In this document: in pieces, positions 7,444 through 14,766 of the stretch
Position numbering within the stretch: the first letter of the stretch is position 1
Layout: each line of letters opens with the position of its first letter
NCBI GenBank assembly: GCA_002787175.1
Contig: PCWC01000013.1
Location: forward strand, 1 to 21,014
Direction of reading: 5' to 3'
DNA: 21,014 nt
Origin: Parcubacteria group bacterium CG11_big_fil_rev_8_21_14_0_20_39_22
GTDB lineage: Bacteria; Patescibacteriota; Minisyncoccia; Phycocordibacterales; GCA-002787175
Notes under the pieces: generated by a model
Databases searched by the model: none
Told to the model about the DNA's origin: nothing
What the model saw: only the letters and a program-made list of their open reading frames with translations
Program-made: the position numbers and the translations under genes

Positions 7444-7500
7444 AGATATATGATAAACCGACAACCGACAACATACAACTAATAACACTGATCACAAATT

Positions 7501-7707
7501 ATGTAACGTGTAACTTATAACATGTAACACGAGAAGAGAGGGGGAGAAAATTCACCTAATTCATCTAATTCCCAATTCACCTAATAAAATTTCAAATAAT
7601 AAAGCAAGAAAACAGAACCCGCACTTTGAGGATTAGTAGATATTAGCAAATTGGCATTTCATTTGTAGATTGGATTAAGTCCCTCGTTACACGTTACATG
7701 TTACACG
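7501..7707. repeat. Inverted-repeat-bounded spacer element containing repeat copy B
   Basis: atgtaacgtgtaac (7501-7514) is the perfect reverse complement of 7686-7699. Between the arms lies copy B of the 97-bp repeat (7521-7617), inverted relative to copy A at 3663-3759. The segment 7618-7684 has no recognisable content. The whole 7489-7714 spacer therefore looks like nested short-word repeats rather than regulatory DNA. Confidence 0.75.
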
Positions 7708-7714
7708 ATTTATA

Positions 7715-10180
7715 TTACAAGCATGTAAGGGAAGCGATGAAATCCCCTTCTCTCATTTTCATAAGACGAACCCCTTGAGTTTGTCTTCCGAGCTCAGGAA
7801 CATCAGTCATTGAAAGCCGAATAACCTGACTTTTCTTTGAAATCGCTATTATTTCTTCACTATCTTTTGATATAACAACTTTAGAACCTATAAGTTTTCC
7901 TGTCTTTGGAGTTACCTTTACGGTCTTTATACCCGATCCACCCCGATTTTGGACCTTATAGTCAGAGAGATCACTTCTTTTACCATAGCCATTTTCCGTG
8001 ATTACAAGCAAAGAACCTTCTTTATTGTCTTTCTTGACTATATCAGCCCCGACAACAAAATCATCTTTTCCAAGTTTTATAAGTCGTACTCCTGCGGCAC
8101 TTCGCCCCATTTCTCTGACATCTGATTCTTTAAATCGAATTGACTGACCTGCACTCGTTACCAAAAACGCTTCGTCTCCCTTTTCAACAAAAGATGCTGA
8201 TATAAGCTCGTCACCCTGAGACAATTTGATAGAAATAAGCCCAGATCTTCGGACATCGTGGAAGCTCTTGGCAGCGACTTTCTTACCATTACCCTCTTTG
8301 GTAACCATAAGCAGAGAAAGGTTATCAACCTCACGAATAGTCTTCGGCATCGGTAAAACCGAAGTGACTTTCTCGTCACTCTCAAGCGACAAGAAATTCA
8401 TAATCGATTTTCCCTTTGTCGCACGTTTACCTTCCGGTATTTCATACATTTTTATTTGATATACCTTACCTTTGTCAGTAAAGAATAGAAGGTCGTTGTG
8501 AGTGGTAGCAAATGTAAAATTAGTTACAAAATCCTCATCTTTAGTATCGAGATCGACAACACCGACTCCACCACGTCTTTGTTTCCTATACTCTTCCGGA
8601 TCGGTACGTTTTATGTATCCACCTTTTGTAAGCACCAAAACACTTTCCCCATCAGGTATGAGGTCTTCTTCCGAAAATGCTTTCGTGTCTTGTTTTACAA
8701 CTTTGGTTCTACGATCATCGCCATATTTCTCCAGAGTTTCGTTTAGCTCACCCTTCACAACATCAAGAATCCTCTTTTCACTGCTTAAAATTTTCTTGAG
8801 TTTCTCAATAAGAGCCTGCATCTCCCTAAGTTCATCTTCTATTTTCTTCCTTTCAAGACCCGCCAATTTCTGCAAGCGCATTTCGAGAATCGCAGTTGCC
8901 TGTTTGTCAGAGAATTTAAATTCCTTTTTAAGATTTGCATGAGCAGTCGGAGTATCCTTCGATGCTTTAATCAACTTTATGATCTTGTCGATATGATCGA
9001 GAGCTTTTTTAAGCCCCAATAGTATATGTTCTCTGGCTTCCGCCTTACGCAATTCAAACTCAGTTCGCCTTCGAACCACATTAACCCGGTGTTTAATAAA
9101 CTCTTCCAGAATAGTCTTAAGGGAAAGAGTTTGTGGCACACCATCAACTAAACCGACAATATTGAAATGAAAAGTCTCTTCAAGCTGGGTGTGCTTGTAA
9201 AGCATATTTAGTATCTTCTCCGGGTAACTTCCCTGTTTGAGCTCTATAACAACCCTTATATCTCTGGTTGACTCGTCGCGGAGGGCTTTAATACCCTCGA
9301 TTTTTTTATCACGGTGCAATTCAGCAATTCTCATTATAAGCTCGGCTTTGTTTACCCTGTAAGGAATCGAACTTATGATTATCTGGAACTGACCGCTTTT
9401 AGTTTCGATTATTTCCGCTTCTCCTCTTGTTACGACTCCACCTTTGCCGTTTGCATAAGCGTGGTGAATATCCTTTGCGCCGTAAATTATTCCACCAAGT
9501 GGAAAATCGGGACCTTTGATATGCTGGAGCAAATCCTCGGTCGTAGCGTTATCATTTTCTATAAGGTGTACCGTGGCGTTTACCACTTCGCGTAAATTGT
9601 GTGGAGGAATATTGGTAGCCATACCGACCGCAATACCCAAAGTACCGTTTAAAAGAAGGTTCGGAACGACTGCCGGCAAAACTTCTGGTTCTTTTCTGGT
9701 TCCTTCGTAGTTTGACCTCCAATTAACAGTATCTTTTTCGATATCACGCAAGATTTCTCCTGAAATACGTGACATTTTTGCCTCAGTATAACGTTCTGCT
9801 GCTGGTGAATCACCGTCAACAGAACCCCAGTTTCCCTGCCCAATTATAAGAGGGTACCTGTATGTAAAAGTTTGAGCCATTTTCGCCATTGCATCATAAA
9901 TCGCGGTGTTACCGTGAGGATGATACTTACCCATAGTATCTCCAGTAATAGCTGCTGACTTTCTGGTCTTTGCACCGGCATGAAGCCCCATTTCATGCAT
10001 CGTATAGAGTATCCTCCTTTGTACAGGCTTTAGTCCATCTCGGACATCAGGAAGCGCTCGAGACGTGATAACAGACATAGCGTAATCGAGATACGCAGTC
10101 TTCATTTCATCGGTTATACCTTGAGGTATTATGCCTGTATGAATCGGTTTTTCTTCTTTATTGTCTTGTTTTTTATCCAT
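7715..10180 (-). CDS. gyrA: DNA gyrase subunit A
   Basis: An 821-residue type IIA topoisomerase A subunit. With GyrB it forms the A2B2 gyrase that introduces negative supercoils using ATP. The breakage-reunion domain is well conserved: ALPDVRDGLKPVQRRILY, the quinolone-region helix GKYHPHGNTAIYD (residues 84-96), and the catalytic tyrosine Tyr131 in AAERYTEAKM. The coiled-coil tower and six-bladed C-terminal domain follow. The GyrA box is QRRGGVG (from about residue 534), with valine where K/R is usual. Residues 91-92 are Asn-Thr where E. coli has Asp82-Ser83. ParC is less likely because of the box. The gene stands alone; gyrB is not in the window. A palindromic element lies in its probable leader. 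Confidence 0.95.
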   Translation of the reverse strand: MDKKQDNKEEKPIHTGIIPQGITDEMKTAYLDYAMSVITSRALPDVRDGLKPVQRRILYTMHEMGLHAGAKTRKSAAITGDTMGKYHPHGNTAIYDAMAKMAQTFTYRYPLIIGQGNWGSVDGDSPAAERYTEAKMSRISGEILRDIEKDTVNWRSNYEGTRKEPEVLPAVVPNLLLNGTLGIAVGMATNIPPHNLREVVNATVHLIENDNATTEDLLQHIKGPDFPLGGIIYGAKDIHHAYANGKGGVVTRGEAEIIETKSGQFQIIISSIPYRVNKAELIMRIAELHRDKKIEGIKALRDESTRDIRVVIELKQGSYPEKILNMLYKHTQLEETFHFNIVGLVDGVPQTLSLKTILEEFIKHRVNVVRRRTEFELRKAEAREHILLGLKKALDHIDKIIKLIKASKDTPTAHANLKKEFKFSDKQATAILEMRLQKLAGLERKKIEDELREMQALIEKLKKILSSEKRILDVVKGELNETLEKYGDDRRTKVVKQDTKAFSEEDLIPDGESVLVLTKGGYIKRTDPEEYRKQRRGGVGVVDLDTKDEDFVTNFTFATTHNDLLFFTDKGKVYQIKMYEIPEGKRATKGKSIMNFLSLESDEKVTSVLPMPKTIREVDNLSLLMVTKEGNGKKVAAKSFHDVRRSGLISIKLSQGDELISASFVEKGDEAFLVTSAGQSIRFKESDVREMGRSAAGVRLIKLGKDDFVVGADIVKKDNKEGSLLVITENGYGKRSDLSDYKVQNRGGSGIKTVKVTPKTGKLIGSKVVISKDSEEIIAISKKSQVIRLSMTDVPELGRQTQGVRLMKMREGDFIASLTCL

Positions 10181-10231
10181 ATAAGTAGCTGGATTTGATC
10201 AGTTTGACCTCGCTGAGATTTTAAACAGTTT

Positions 10232-10432
10232 CTTAGAGCCCATCAAATAACCCATCGCAACCTGAAGCACTTCAAAATTCGAGAGAAAAACGGTGAAGAC
10301 GATGGGAGTGTACCGAGGTACTCTGACGGAGGATGAGCCGTTTTTTGCCGAATTTTGAAGTGCGACGGTGCGAAACAAAACTTGTTTTTCTTGTTGTATC
10401 ATTTTGTGGTGGGCTATTTGATGGGATCTTAG
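10232..10432. repeat. 201-bp nested palindromic element upstream of gyrA
   Basis: Outer arms 10232-10254 and 10410-10432 are inverted repeats (20 of 23 bases). Inner arms 10267-10281 (gcacttcaaaattcg) and 10349-10363 are perfect reverse complements, followed inward by aaaaacgg/ccgttttt. A central GC-richer core (about 10300-10340) contains gtaccgaggtac. As minus-strand RNA it would be one long branched hairpin about 50 nt before the gyrA start. A 67-codon frame (10402-10199) runs through both arms but has no family resemblance I can support. The rest of the 10181-10488 spacer is featureless. Confidence 0.75.
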
Positions 10433-10444
10433 TTAACACAATCA

Positions 10445-10473
10445 AGTATACTACAAATCCATATTCCTTACCA
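10445..10473 (-). promoter_or_regulatory. Possible promoter for gyrA, upstream of the palindromic element
   Basis: Minus-strand -10 TATACT at 10445-10450 with a 17-nt spacer to a poor -35 TGGTAA (10468-10473). If real, the palindromic element is transcribed in a leader of about 260 nt. Confidence 0.35.
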
Positions 10474-10488
10474 TAATTTGTAATGCTT

Positions 10489-10791
10489 TTAATTGCCCTC
10501 TTGATTATCTATCTCTATTGTACCAAATCCACTTACACCTTCCTTTATATTGGCAATCGTATCTCTTATCGAGCTCGATAGCAGACCGAAAGCACTTTTT
10601 ACCTCTGAAATCGAACGTTCTTCTTTCAAATCTTTATCGGACTTTTCGTAGATTATGTCCCCTATCCTTAAACCCAAGGTTGCAAACCAAACAACGGCAA
10701 TTATGGCAGTAGTCGAAATTGCCACCACCGCTACGAATTTCCTACGATCATTTTCAGGTTTACTTCTTAATTTTTCTATAAAATAAAGCAT
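10489..10791 (-). CDS. Small single-pass membrane protein, unrecognised
   Basis: A 100-residue protein. A short positively charged N-terminus precedes one membrane helix (about 19-42, with AVVAISTTAIIAVVW), followed by a charged segment (KSDKDLKEERSISEVK) and a helical, soluble C-terminal tail. The charge pattern puts the tail outside the membrane. No family is recognised. It sits 69 nt downstream of the MBL-fold gene and upstream of gyrA on the same strand. Confidence 0.55.
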   Translation of the reverse strand: MLYFIEKLRSKPENDRRKFVAVVAISTTAIIAVVWFATLGLRIGDIIYEKSDKDLKEERSISEVKSAFGLLSSSIRDTIANIKEGVSGFGTIEIDNQEGN

Positions 10792-10837
10792 ACAAAGCTA
10801 TCCAAATTGGAGTAATTTGCAACAGACTTAAAAACTA

Positions 10838-10853
10838 TCACCTATCGTGGTGA
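10838..10853 (-). terminator. Weak hairpin after the MBL-fold gene
   Basis: tcacc (10838-10842) and ggtga (10849-10853) form a 5-bp stem, and the minus strand continues into tagttttt. It would be a weak terminator or attenuator between the MBL-fold gene and the small membrane protein. Confidence 0.3.
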
Positions 10854-10860
10854 AATAAGA

Positions 10861-11508
10861 TTAAGACTGAGGAGAAAGTACGACAATATCTCCATCTTTA
10901 CCTTCAATATCTTTTCGCTTGAGTGTCAGTTTATCAACCGGTTTTACCGATTCGGCTCCACCCTCCTTTAAGAAAGTCTTTAGCGACTCTTTGCCACCTT
11001 CCCTATCGTACATCGGGATAATAATTTTGGGACCGAGCTTTACCGCCATCTTGTAAGCATCTTTGGGACCGAGAACTTCACTTTCACCAACCGGAACAAA
11101 TAATATGTCTATATCACCATCCGTTACAGTTTCAATCGTTTTTGATTCAAGCTCAGTACTCGAAAGAGCTCCTAAAAATACAATGTTCATCCCTTCAAGA
11201 GTTACATTATATATAGTATTTATTTTTTCTTCGCCTTCACTCCCAAACTTTGTTACTGAAGGTACCCCGGTTATAAAAATCTCCTTTATTTCATACTCTC
11301 CTGGACCGGTTATTACAAAAGGTTCTTTTCCTGAAGATACCACCTGGTCAGTTCCATTTGTGCGTGGATCATTTACTGAGACAAGAGCTATGTCAGCACC
11401 AAAACGACTGCTTTTTTCTTTTGCATCTTTTGAAATCGGATCAAAAGCAATAACAGTATCACCAAAAGATACTTTGAAACATTGGACTCCGTGGTAAGTA
11501 ATTATCAT
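10861..11508 (-). CDS. MBL-fold (UlaG-like) protein without the metal-binding signature
   Basis: A 215-residue protein with the overall pattern of the UlaG/Lactamase_B_3 branch of metallo-beta-lactamase folds: opening MIITYHGVQCFKVSFGD, then VIAFDPISKDAK, GADIALVSVND (where a T/S-H-x-H-x-D-H motif is expected), an ITGPGEYEIKEIFITGVPS segment, and a C-terminal GPKIIIPMYD strand. At residues 44-51 the sequence reads SVNDPRTN, so the usual histidine/aspartate ligands are absent. A loss of hydrolase activity or a very different metal site is likely. Such UlaG-like proteins are common in Patescibacteria genomes. A minus-strand TATACT lies only 8 nt before the ATG, suggesting an almost leaderless transcript. 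Confidence 0.7.
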   Translation of the reverse strand: MIITYHGVQCFKVSFGDTVIAFDPISKDAKEKSSRFGADIALVSVNDPRTNGTDQVVSSGKEPFVITGPGEYEIKEIFITGVPSVTKFGSEGEEKINTIYNVTLEGMNIVFLGALSSTELESKTIETVTDGDIDILFVPVGESEVLGPKDAYKMAVKLGPKIIIPMYDREGGKESLKTFLKEGGAESVKPVDKLTLKRKDIEGKDGDIVVLSPQS

Positions 11509-11557
11509 AATTTAGAAGTATATCAAATAATGTCTGAAATTAGAAATAGCATCAGAA

Positions 11558-11778
11558 TAGCTGTTAGCTTTTAGGTGTTAGGTTTCAGGAAAGAAAAAAC
11601 AGTACGAAATACAAATGTGGTACTAAAATACGAATAGGTAAATCTTAAAAATCTAATCTAAAACCTCAAATTCAAAACTGAAGCAACTTTGGAATTTTGT
11701 TAGATGAATTAGGTGAATTAGAAATTAGATGAATTATCTCCCTCTTTCTAACAGCTAAAACCTAAAAGCTAAAAGCTA
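11558..11778. repeat. Inverted-repeat-bounded spacer element with nested repeat
   Basis: Arms 11558-11581 and 11755-11778 are inverted repeats (22 of 24 bases) made of the word tagcttttag. Inside, about 11690-11750, lies a partial third copy of the aattaggtgaatt/aattagatgaatt repeat with the downstream tctccct also kept. No coding region is visible. The element ends 8 nt before the -35 of the S1 promoter and occupies most of the 11509-12055 gene-free stretch together with the S1 leader. Confidence 0.75.
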
Positions 11779-11785
11779 TTTTGTG

Positions 11786-11814
11786 TTGGACTTTTCCAGC
11801 TTTTTAAGTATAAT
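11786..11814 (+). promoter_or_regulatory. Promoter of the S1 gene
   Basis: -35 ttggac (11786-11791), 17-nt spacer and consensus -10 tataat (11809-11814). The start site would be near 11821, leaving a leader of about 235 nt before the ATG at 12056. Confidence 0.8.
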
Positions 11815-11882
11815 TCTTAAAACCTGTCCATAAGCTTTGCTTACGGATGCCTCTATAAGATAAAAGCAGGCATAACAAGGTA

Positions 11883-12046
11883 TTTATAAACGACGTAGGG
11901 CGAGAGAAGTGGGAGAAATTCTGATTTCTCACATTTCCGAGCCGAGGAGTTTATATAAGACGGAAGTGATTTTATAAACCAATTCACAGGAGTAAACTTG
12001 TTTTCGGGAACAAATGTAAGATACCAGGAAAATAAGCCCCTGTGAT
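11883..12046 (+). promoter_or_regulatory. Structured 5' leader of the S1 mRNA
   Basis: Several stems can be drawn. tataaac (11885-11891) pairs with gtttata (11949-11955), enclosing a gagaaat-tctg-atttctc hairpin (11913-11930). tcacagg (11984-11990) pairs with cctgtga (12039-12045), enclosing ttgtt/aacaa (11998-12013). A second tataaac at 11973-11979 can compete for the same gtttata, so two exclusive folds exist. Only weak Shine-Dalgarno-like sequence precedes the ATG. Autoregulation by S1, as in other bacteria, is a reasonable inference. Confidence 0.55.
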
Positions 12047-12055
12047 TAAATTAAG

Positions 12056-13195
12056 ATGGATACAAATCAAAAAGACGATGAAGTAGTAGTGGTAGAGGAA
12101 AAGGACTCTCAGAAGGAAGAAATGGCCTCTAAGAGCCCTCAGATGCTCAAGGTTATGGCGGACACTCCTAATCCGCCAGTAGAGGGAGATTTAGTCGAAG
12201 GAAAAGTTATAGCGGTAGAAAAGGCAAGAGTTTATGTGGACTTGCCTCCTTTTGGTACTGGTATAATTTTCGGCAAAGAATACATAAATGCCCGAGATGT
12301 TATAAAGAAAATAAATATCGGAGATAGTATTGATGCAAAAGTTGTCGATACCGAAAACGATGAAGGTTACATCGAACTTTCGCTCCGTGAAGCGCGACAG
12401 GCCATAATTTGGAGTGAGGCTGAAATTGCGATAGCTGAAAAGAAAATTATCGAACTTACGGTCAAAGAAGCCAACAAAGGAGGACTTATATTGCAATGGC
12501 AAGGTATTGGAGGATTTTTACCAGCTTCACAGCTTAAAGCCGATCATTACCCTCGGGTTACAGACGGTGACAAAGACAAAATTCTTGAAGAGCTCAAGAA
12601 ACTTGTGGGAGAAAAACTTTCGGTTTCTATAATCGGAGCATCACCAAAAGAAGGCAAGCTCATATTCTCTGAAAAGAGCCCCGAACAGAAGGATAAAGAT
12701 AAGATTATCGGTAAGTATACAGTCGGAGACGAACTTGAAGGTGAAGTTACTGGTGCTGTTGATTTCGGTATATTTGTAAAATTGGAAGATGGTCTTGAAG
12801 GACTAGTCCACATTTCGGAAATCGATTGGGCACTGGTTGAAGATCCAAAAACCCTATACACCTCTGGAGATAAGGTCAAGGTCAAGATTATCGAAATAAA
12901 GGATGGCAAGATATCGCTTTCAATCAAAGCGCTTGAGCCAAACCCTTGGGTTGAGGCAGCCAAGAAGTACAAGAAAGACGATACTGTGAAAGGCGTTATT
13001 ATAAAGTTCAACAAGCACGGAGCACTTGCTTCAATTGAAGAAGGAGTTGCTGGTCTTGTACACGTAAGTGAGTTTGGTTCTGAGGAGAAACTTCGTCAAG
13101 CTCTGGAACTCGGCAAAACCTACTCGTTTAAAATAACTCTATTTGATCCCAAGGATCAAAAGATGACATTGTCATTTGCCTCAAAAGAAGAATAA
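12056..13195 (+). CDS. rpsA: Ribosomal protein S1 (four S1 domains)
   Basis: A 379-residue protein with an acidic, lysine-rich N-terminal tail (1-40) and four OB-fold S1 domains: about residues 43-118, 126-215, 220-300 and 307-379. Domain 3 is the most canonical (GDELEGEVTGAVDFGIFVKL, then GLVHISEI, then GDKVKVKIIEI). Domain 2 is divergent but keeps GIGGFLPASQL. S1 binds mRNA on the 30S subunit and helps initiation, and is often autoregulated. Four domains instead of the six of E. coli is usual outside Proteobacteria. The gene has its own promoter, a long structured leader and a strong terminator. Confidence 0.85.
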   Translation: MDTNQKDDEVVVVEEKDSQKEEMASKSPQMLKVMADTPNPPVEGDLVEGKVIAVEKARVYVDLPPFGTGIIFGKEYINARDVIKKINIGDSIDAKVVDTENDEGYIELSLREARQAIIWSEAEIAIAEKKIIELTVKEANKGGLILQWQGIGGFLPASQLKADHYPRVTDGDKDKILEELKKLVGEKLSVSIIGASPKEGKLIFSEKSPEQKDKDKIIGKYTVGDELEGEVTGAVDFGIFVKLEDGLEGLVHISEIDWALVEDPKTLYTSGDKVKVKIIEIKDGKISLSIKALEPNPWVEAAKKYKKDDTVKGVIIKFNKHGALASIEEGVAGLVHVSEFGSEEKLRQALELGKTYSFKITLFDPKDQKMTLSFASKEE

Positions 13196-13221
13196 TATAG
13201 CGATCAAACCAGATCAGACAA

Positions 13222-13266
13222 TCAAATTAAAAGCCGCTTCCCTACGGGAAGCGGCTTTTAATTTGA
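13222..13266. terminator. Bidirectional terminator between rpsA and pth
   Basis: A perfect 21-bp stem (13222-13242 with 13246-13266) closed by a 3-nt loop. A GC-rich core (gccgcttccc) is flanked by A-rich and T-rich ends on both strands, so it can stop both convergent genes. Confidence 0.9.
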
Positions 13267-13281
13267 CCTGTCAATGACAAA

Positions 13282-13890
13282 TCATTGCATTGACATCCCC
13301 TTGTCCTTACCAAAAACTATTATATTTTCAATAGTGTAAGAGACTTTCTTTAAAATCGTCTTTAATACCTCTGACTCCGATGGCTTAAACTTCTTCACTA
13401 TAAAATCATCGGCAATTGAGCTTGCGTTGGGCTTTTTTACGACACCAGATTTTGTAGTCGGACTGATGCCGATTCGGATTCGGACAAAATTTTTCGTGCC
13501 GATTGATTTTATTATCGATTCAATACCTTTGTGCCCTCCTGAATTCTTGCCGAAAGATACTTTGAAATTACCGATACCGATATCCAAGTCGTCATGAATT
13601 ATCATAAGCTTCTTAGCCTTCGCTTCACCTTTTACAAACTCGGCGACTGACACCCCCGACCTGTTCATAAAGGTTTCCGGCTTAATAAGAGTGATTTCTA
13701 TGTCCTTCTTTTTGTTTTTATCCTCAATCGAACCCCTTGCAATCAAAGCTTTCCCCTTTTTATCTCCTTTCCAGTCACTATCTTTGACCCCAATACGTTT
13801 CGCAAAGTATTCAACGACCATAAAACCCGCATTATGACGAGTCTCTTCATATTCATCTCCAGGATTTCCAAGTCCTACTATGTAATACAT
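13282..13890 (-). CDS. pth: Peptidyl-tRNA hydrolase
   Basis: Cleaves peptidyl-tRNA released from stalled ribosomes to recycle tRNA. The N-terminus is diagnostic: YYIVGLGNPGDEYEETRHNAGF, whose asparagine and histidine correspond to the E. coli Asn10 and His20. Further landmarks are KPETFMNRSG, IHDDLDIGIG (catalytic Asp) and KNSGGHKGIESII. A frame runs to an ATG at 13908, but the ATG at 13890 gives the standard start and sits 6 nt after a TATAAT, so 13890 is preferred. The protein (about 202 residues) is of normal length, with a slightly lysine-rich insertion around residues 45-55. It converges with rpsA on a shared terminator. Confidence 0.93.
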   Translation of the reverse strand: MYYIVGLGNPGDEYEETRHNAGFMVVEYFAKRIGVKDSDWKGDKKGKALIARGSIEDKNKKKDIEITLIKPETFMNRSGVSVAEFVKGEAKAKKLMIIHDDLDIGIGNFKVSFGKNSGGHKGIESIIKSIGTKNFVRIRIGISPTTKSGVVKKPNASSIADDFIVKKFKPSESEVLKTILKKVSYTIENIIVFGKDKGMSMQ

Positions 13891-13896
13891 CTTACA

Positions 13897-13902
13897 ATTA
13901 TA
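13897..13902 (-). promoter_or_regulatory. -10 element of pth (leaderless transcript)
   Basis: A consensus TATAAT on the minus strand lies 6 nt from the ATG at 13890. The start of transcription would fall on or next to the A of ATG. The -35 region is poor. Confidence 0.5.
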
Positions 13903-14096
13903 AACCAAAAGTCCTTCTTAATGAAATTATCGACATACATCCGCCAACCGACACTCTTATTTACCAACAAAAAATATACAAAAGACAAGTATGTCATTTT
14001 TTTGTAAAAAATTTTAAAGAAAAAATTTAAATTTTATTTTTTAAAAAAATAAACCTCGGTAATTTCTAAAATCATCAACACAAATTGTAAAAACGC

Positions 14097-14125
14097 TTGT
14101 GTCAAACGTATGTCTCTATTACAAT
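14097..14125 (+). promoter_or_regulatory. Promoter of lepB
   Basis: -35 ttgtgt (14097-14102), 17-nt spacer, -10 tacaat (14120-14125). The ATG is at 14141, so the leader is under 10 nt. An AT-rich block at about 13980-14055 lies upstream and could act as an UP-like element between the divergent pth and lepB genes. The remainder of the 13909-14140 spacer holds nothing recognisable. Confidence 0.6.
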
Positions 14126-14140
14126 TAAAAAAAGAAAGTT

Positions 14141-14752
14141 ATGGAAAGTGAAAACAACGAAACAAAAATTTCCAAAGTGCCGAAACAATTACCAGAAGAG
14201 GAGGGAGGCACTTTTAAAGAACTATTCAAGTTCGCTCTTATTGTAATAGTCATAGTCGTACCCATAAGACTTTTCGTCGCCCAACCTTTTATAGTAAGTG
14301 GACAATCAATGGAGCCTAATTTTAAAGACAAAGAATATCTGATAGTGGATGAATTGAGCTATAGATTTTCCAATCCAACTCGAGGCGACGTAATAATATT
14401 TAAATTTCCAAGCCAACCTAAAAAATACCTAATAAAACGCATTATAGGTCTTCCAGGAGAAACAGTATCGATAGAAAATTCATCTGTTATCGTAACGAAC
14501 GCTGAAAATCCCGGCGGTTTTGTCATTGAAGAGCCATACATTGAAAATAAAACCGACAGCGAAAATTTTACCTTAACATTAAGTGACGATGAGTACTTCG
14601 TCTTGGGAGATAACAGGCCGGTAAGTTCCGATTCAAGAGTCTGGGGTGCCTTGTCGGAAGATATGATAGTCGGTCGTCCCTTTCTTAGACTTTACCCTTT
14701 TTCATTAATTTCAATTTTCCCGGGAATTGATCAGGTGGTTTATAATAACTAA
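14141..14752 (+). CDS. lepB: Signal peptidase I
   Basis: A 203-residue membrane serine protease that removes signal peptides from exported proteins such as the pilin-like proteins in this window. One N-terminal membrane anchor (about 29-47) is followed by the catalytic serine Ser56 in SGQSMEP and the general base Lys99 in KRIIGLPGE. Boxes D/E read GDNRPVSSDSRVWG. Length and box order fit the family. The next gene starts 14 nt after the stop, so the two are probably co-transcribed. Confidence 0.93.
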   Translation: MESENNETKISKVPKQLPEEEGGTFKELFKFALIVIVIVVPIRLFVAQPFIVSGQSMEPNFKDKEYLIVDELSYRFSNPTRGDVIIFKFPSQPKKYLIKRIIGLPGETVSIENSSVIVTNAENPGGFVIEEPYIENKTDSENFTLTLSDDEYFVLGDNRPVSSDSRVWGALSEDMIVGRPFLRLYPFSLISIFPGIDQVVYNN

Positions 14753-14766
14753 TTTTAAAAATACTT

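Noticed and set aside
7444..7488. N-terminal extension of the methyltransferase
   Set aside because: The added residues (MLLVVCCRLSVYHIS) come from repeat-adjacent DNA and do not fit the family start; the ATG at 7443 does.
8502..8942. 146-codon plus-strand frame inside gyrA
   Set aside because: Antisense shadow of a strongly conserved gene; the serine- and phenylalanine-rich product is typical of reverse frames of lysine/glutamate-rich coding DNA.
10199..10402. 67-codon frame upstream of gyrA
   Set aside because: It reads through both arms of a palindromic element, has no recognisable family, and its composition follows the repeat rather than a protein. Kept only as part of the repeat description.
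11063..11497. 144-codon plus-strand frame inside the MBL-fold gene
   Set aside because: Antisense shadow; the minus-strand product has a clear fold pattern while this one has none.
12547..13014. 155-codon minus-strand frame inside rpsA
   Set aside because: Antisense shadow of the S1 domains; serine/proline-rich with no motifs.
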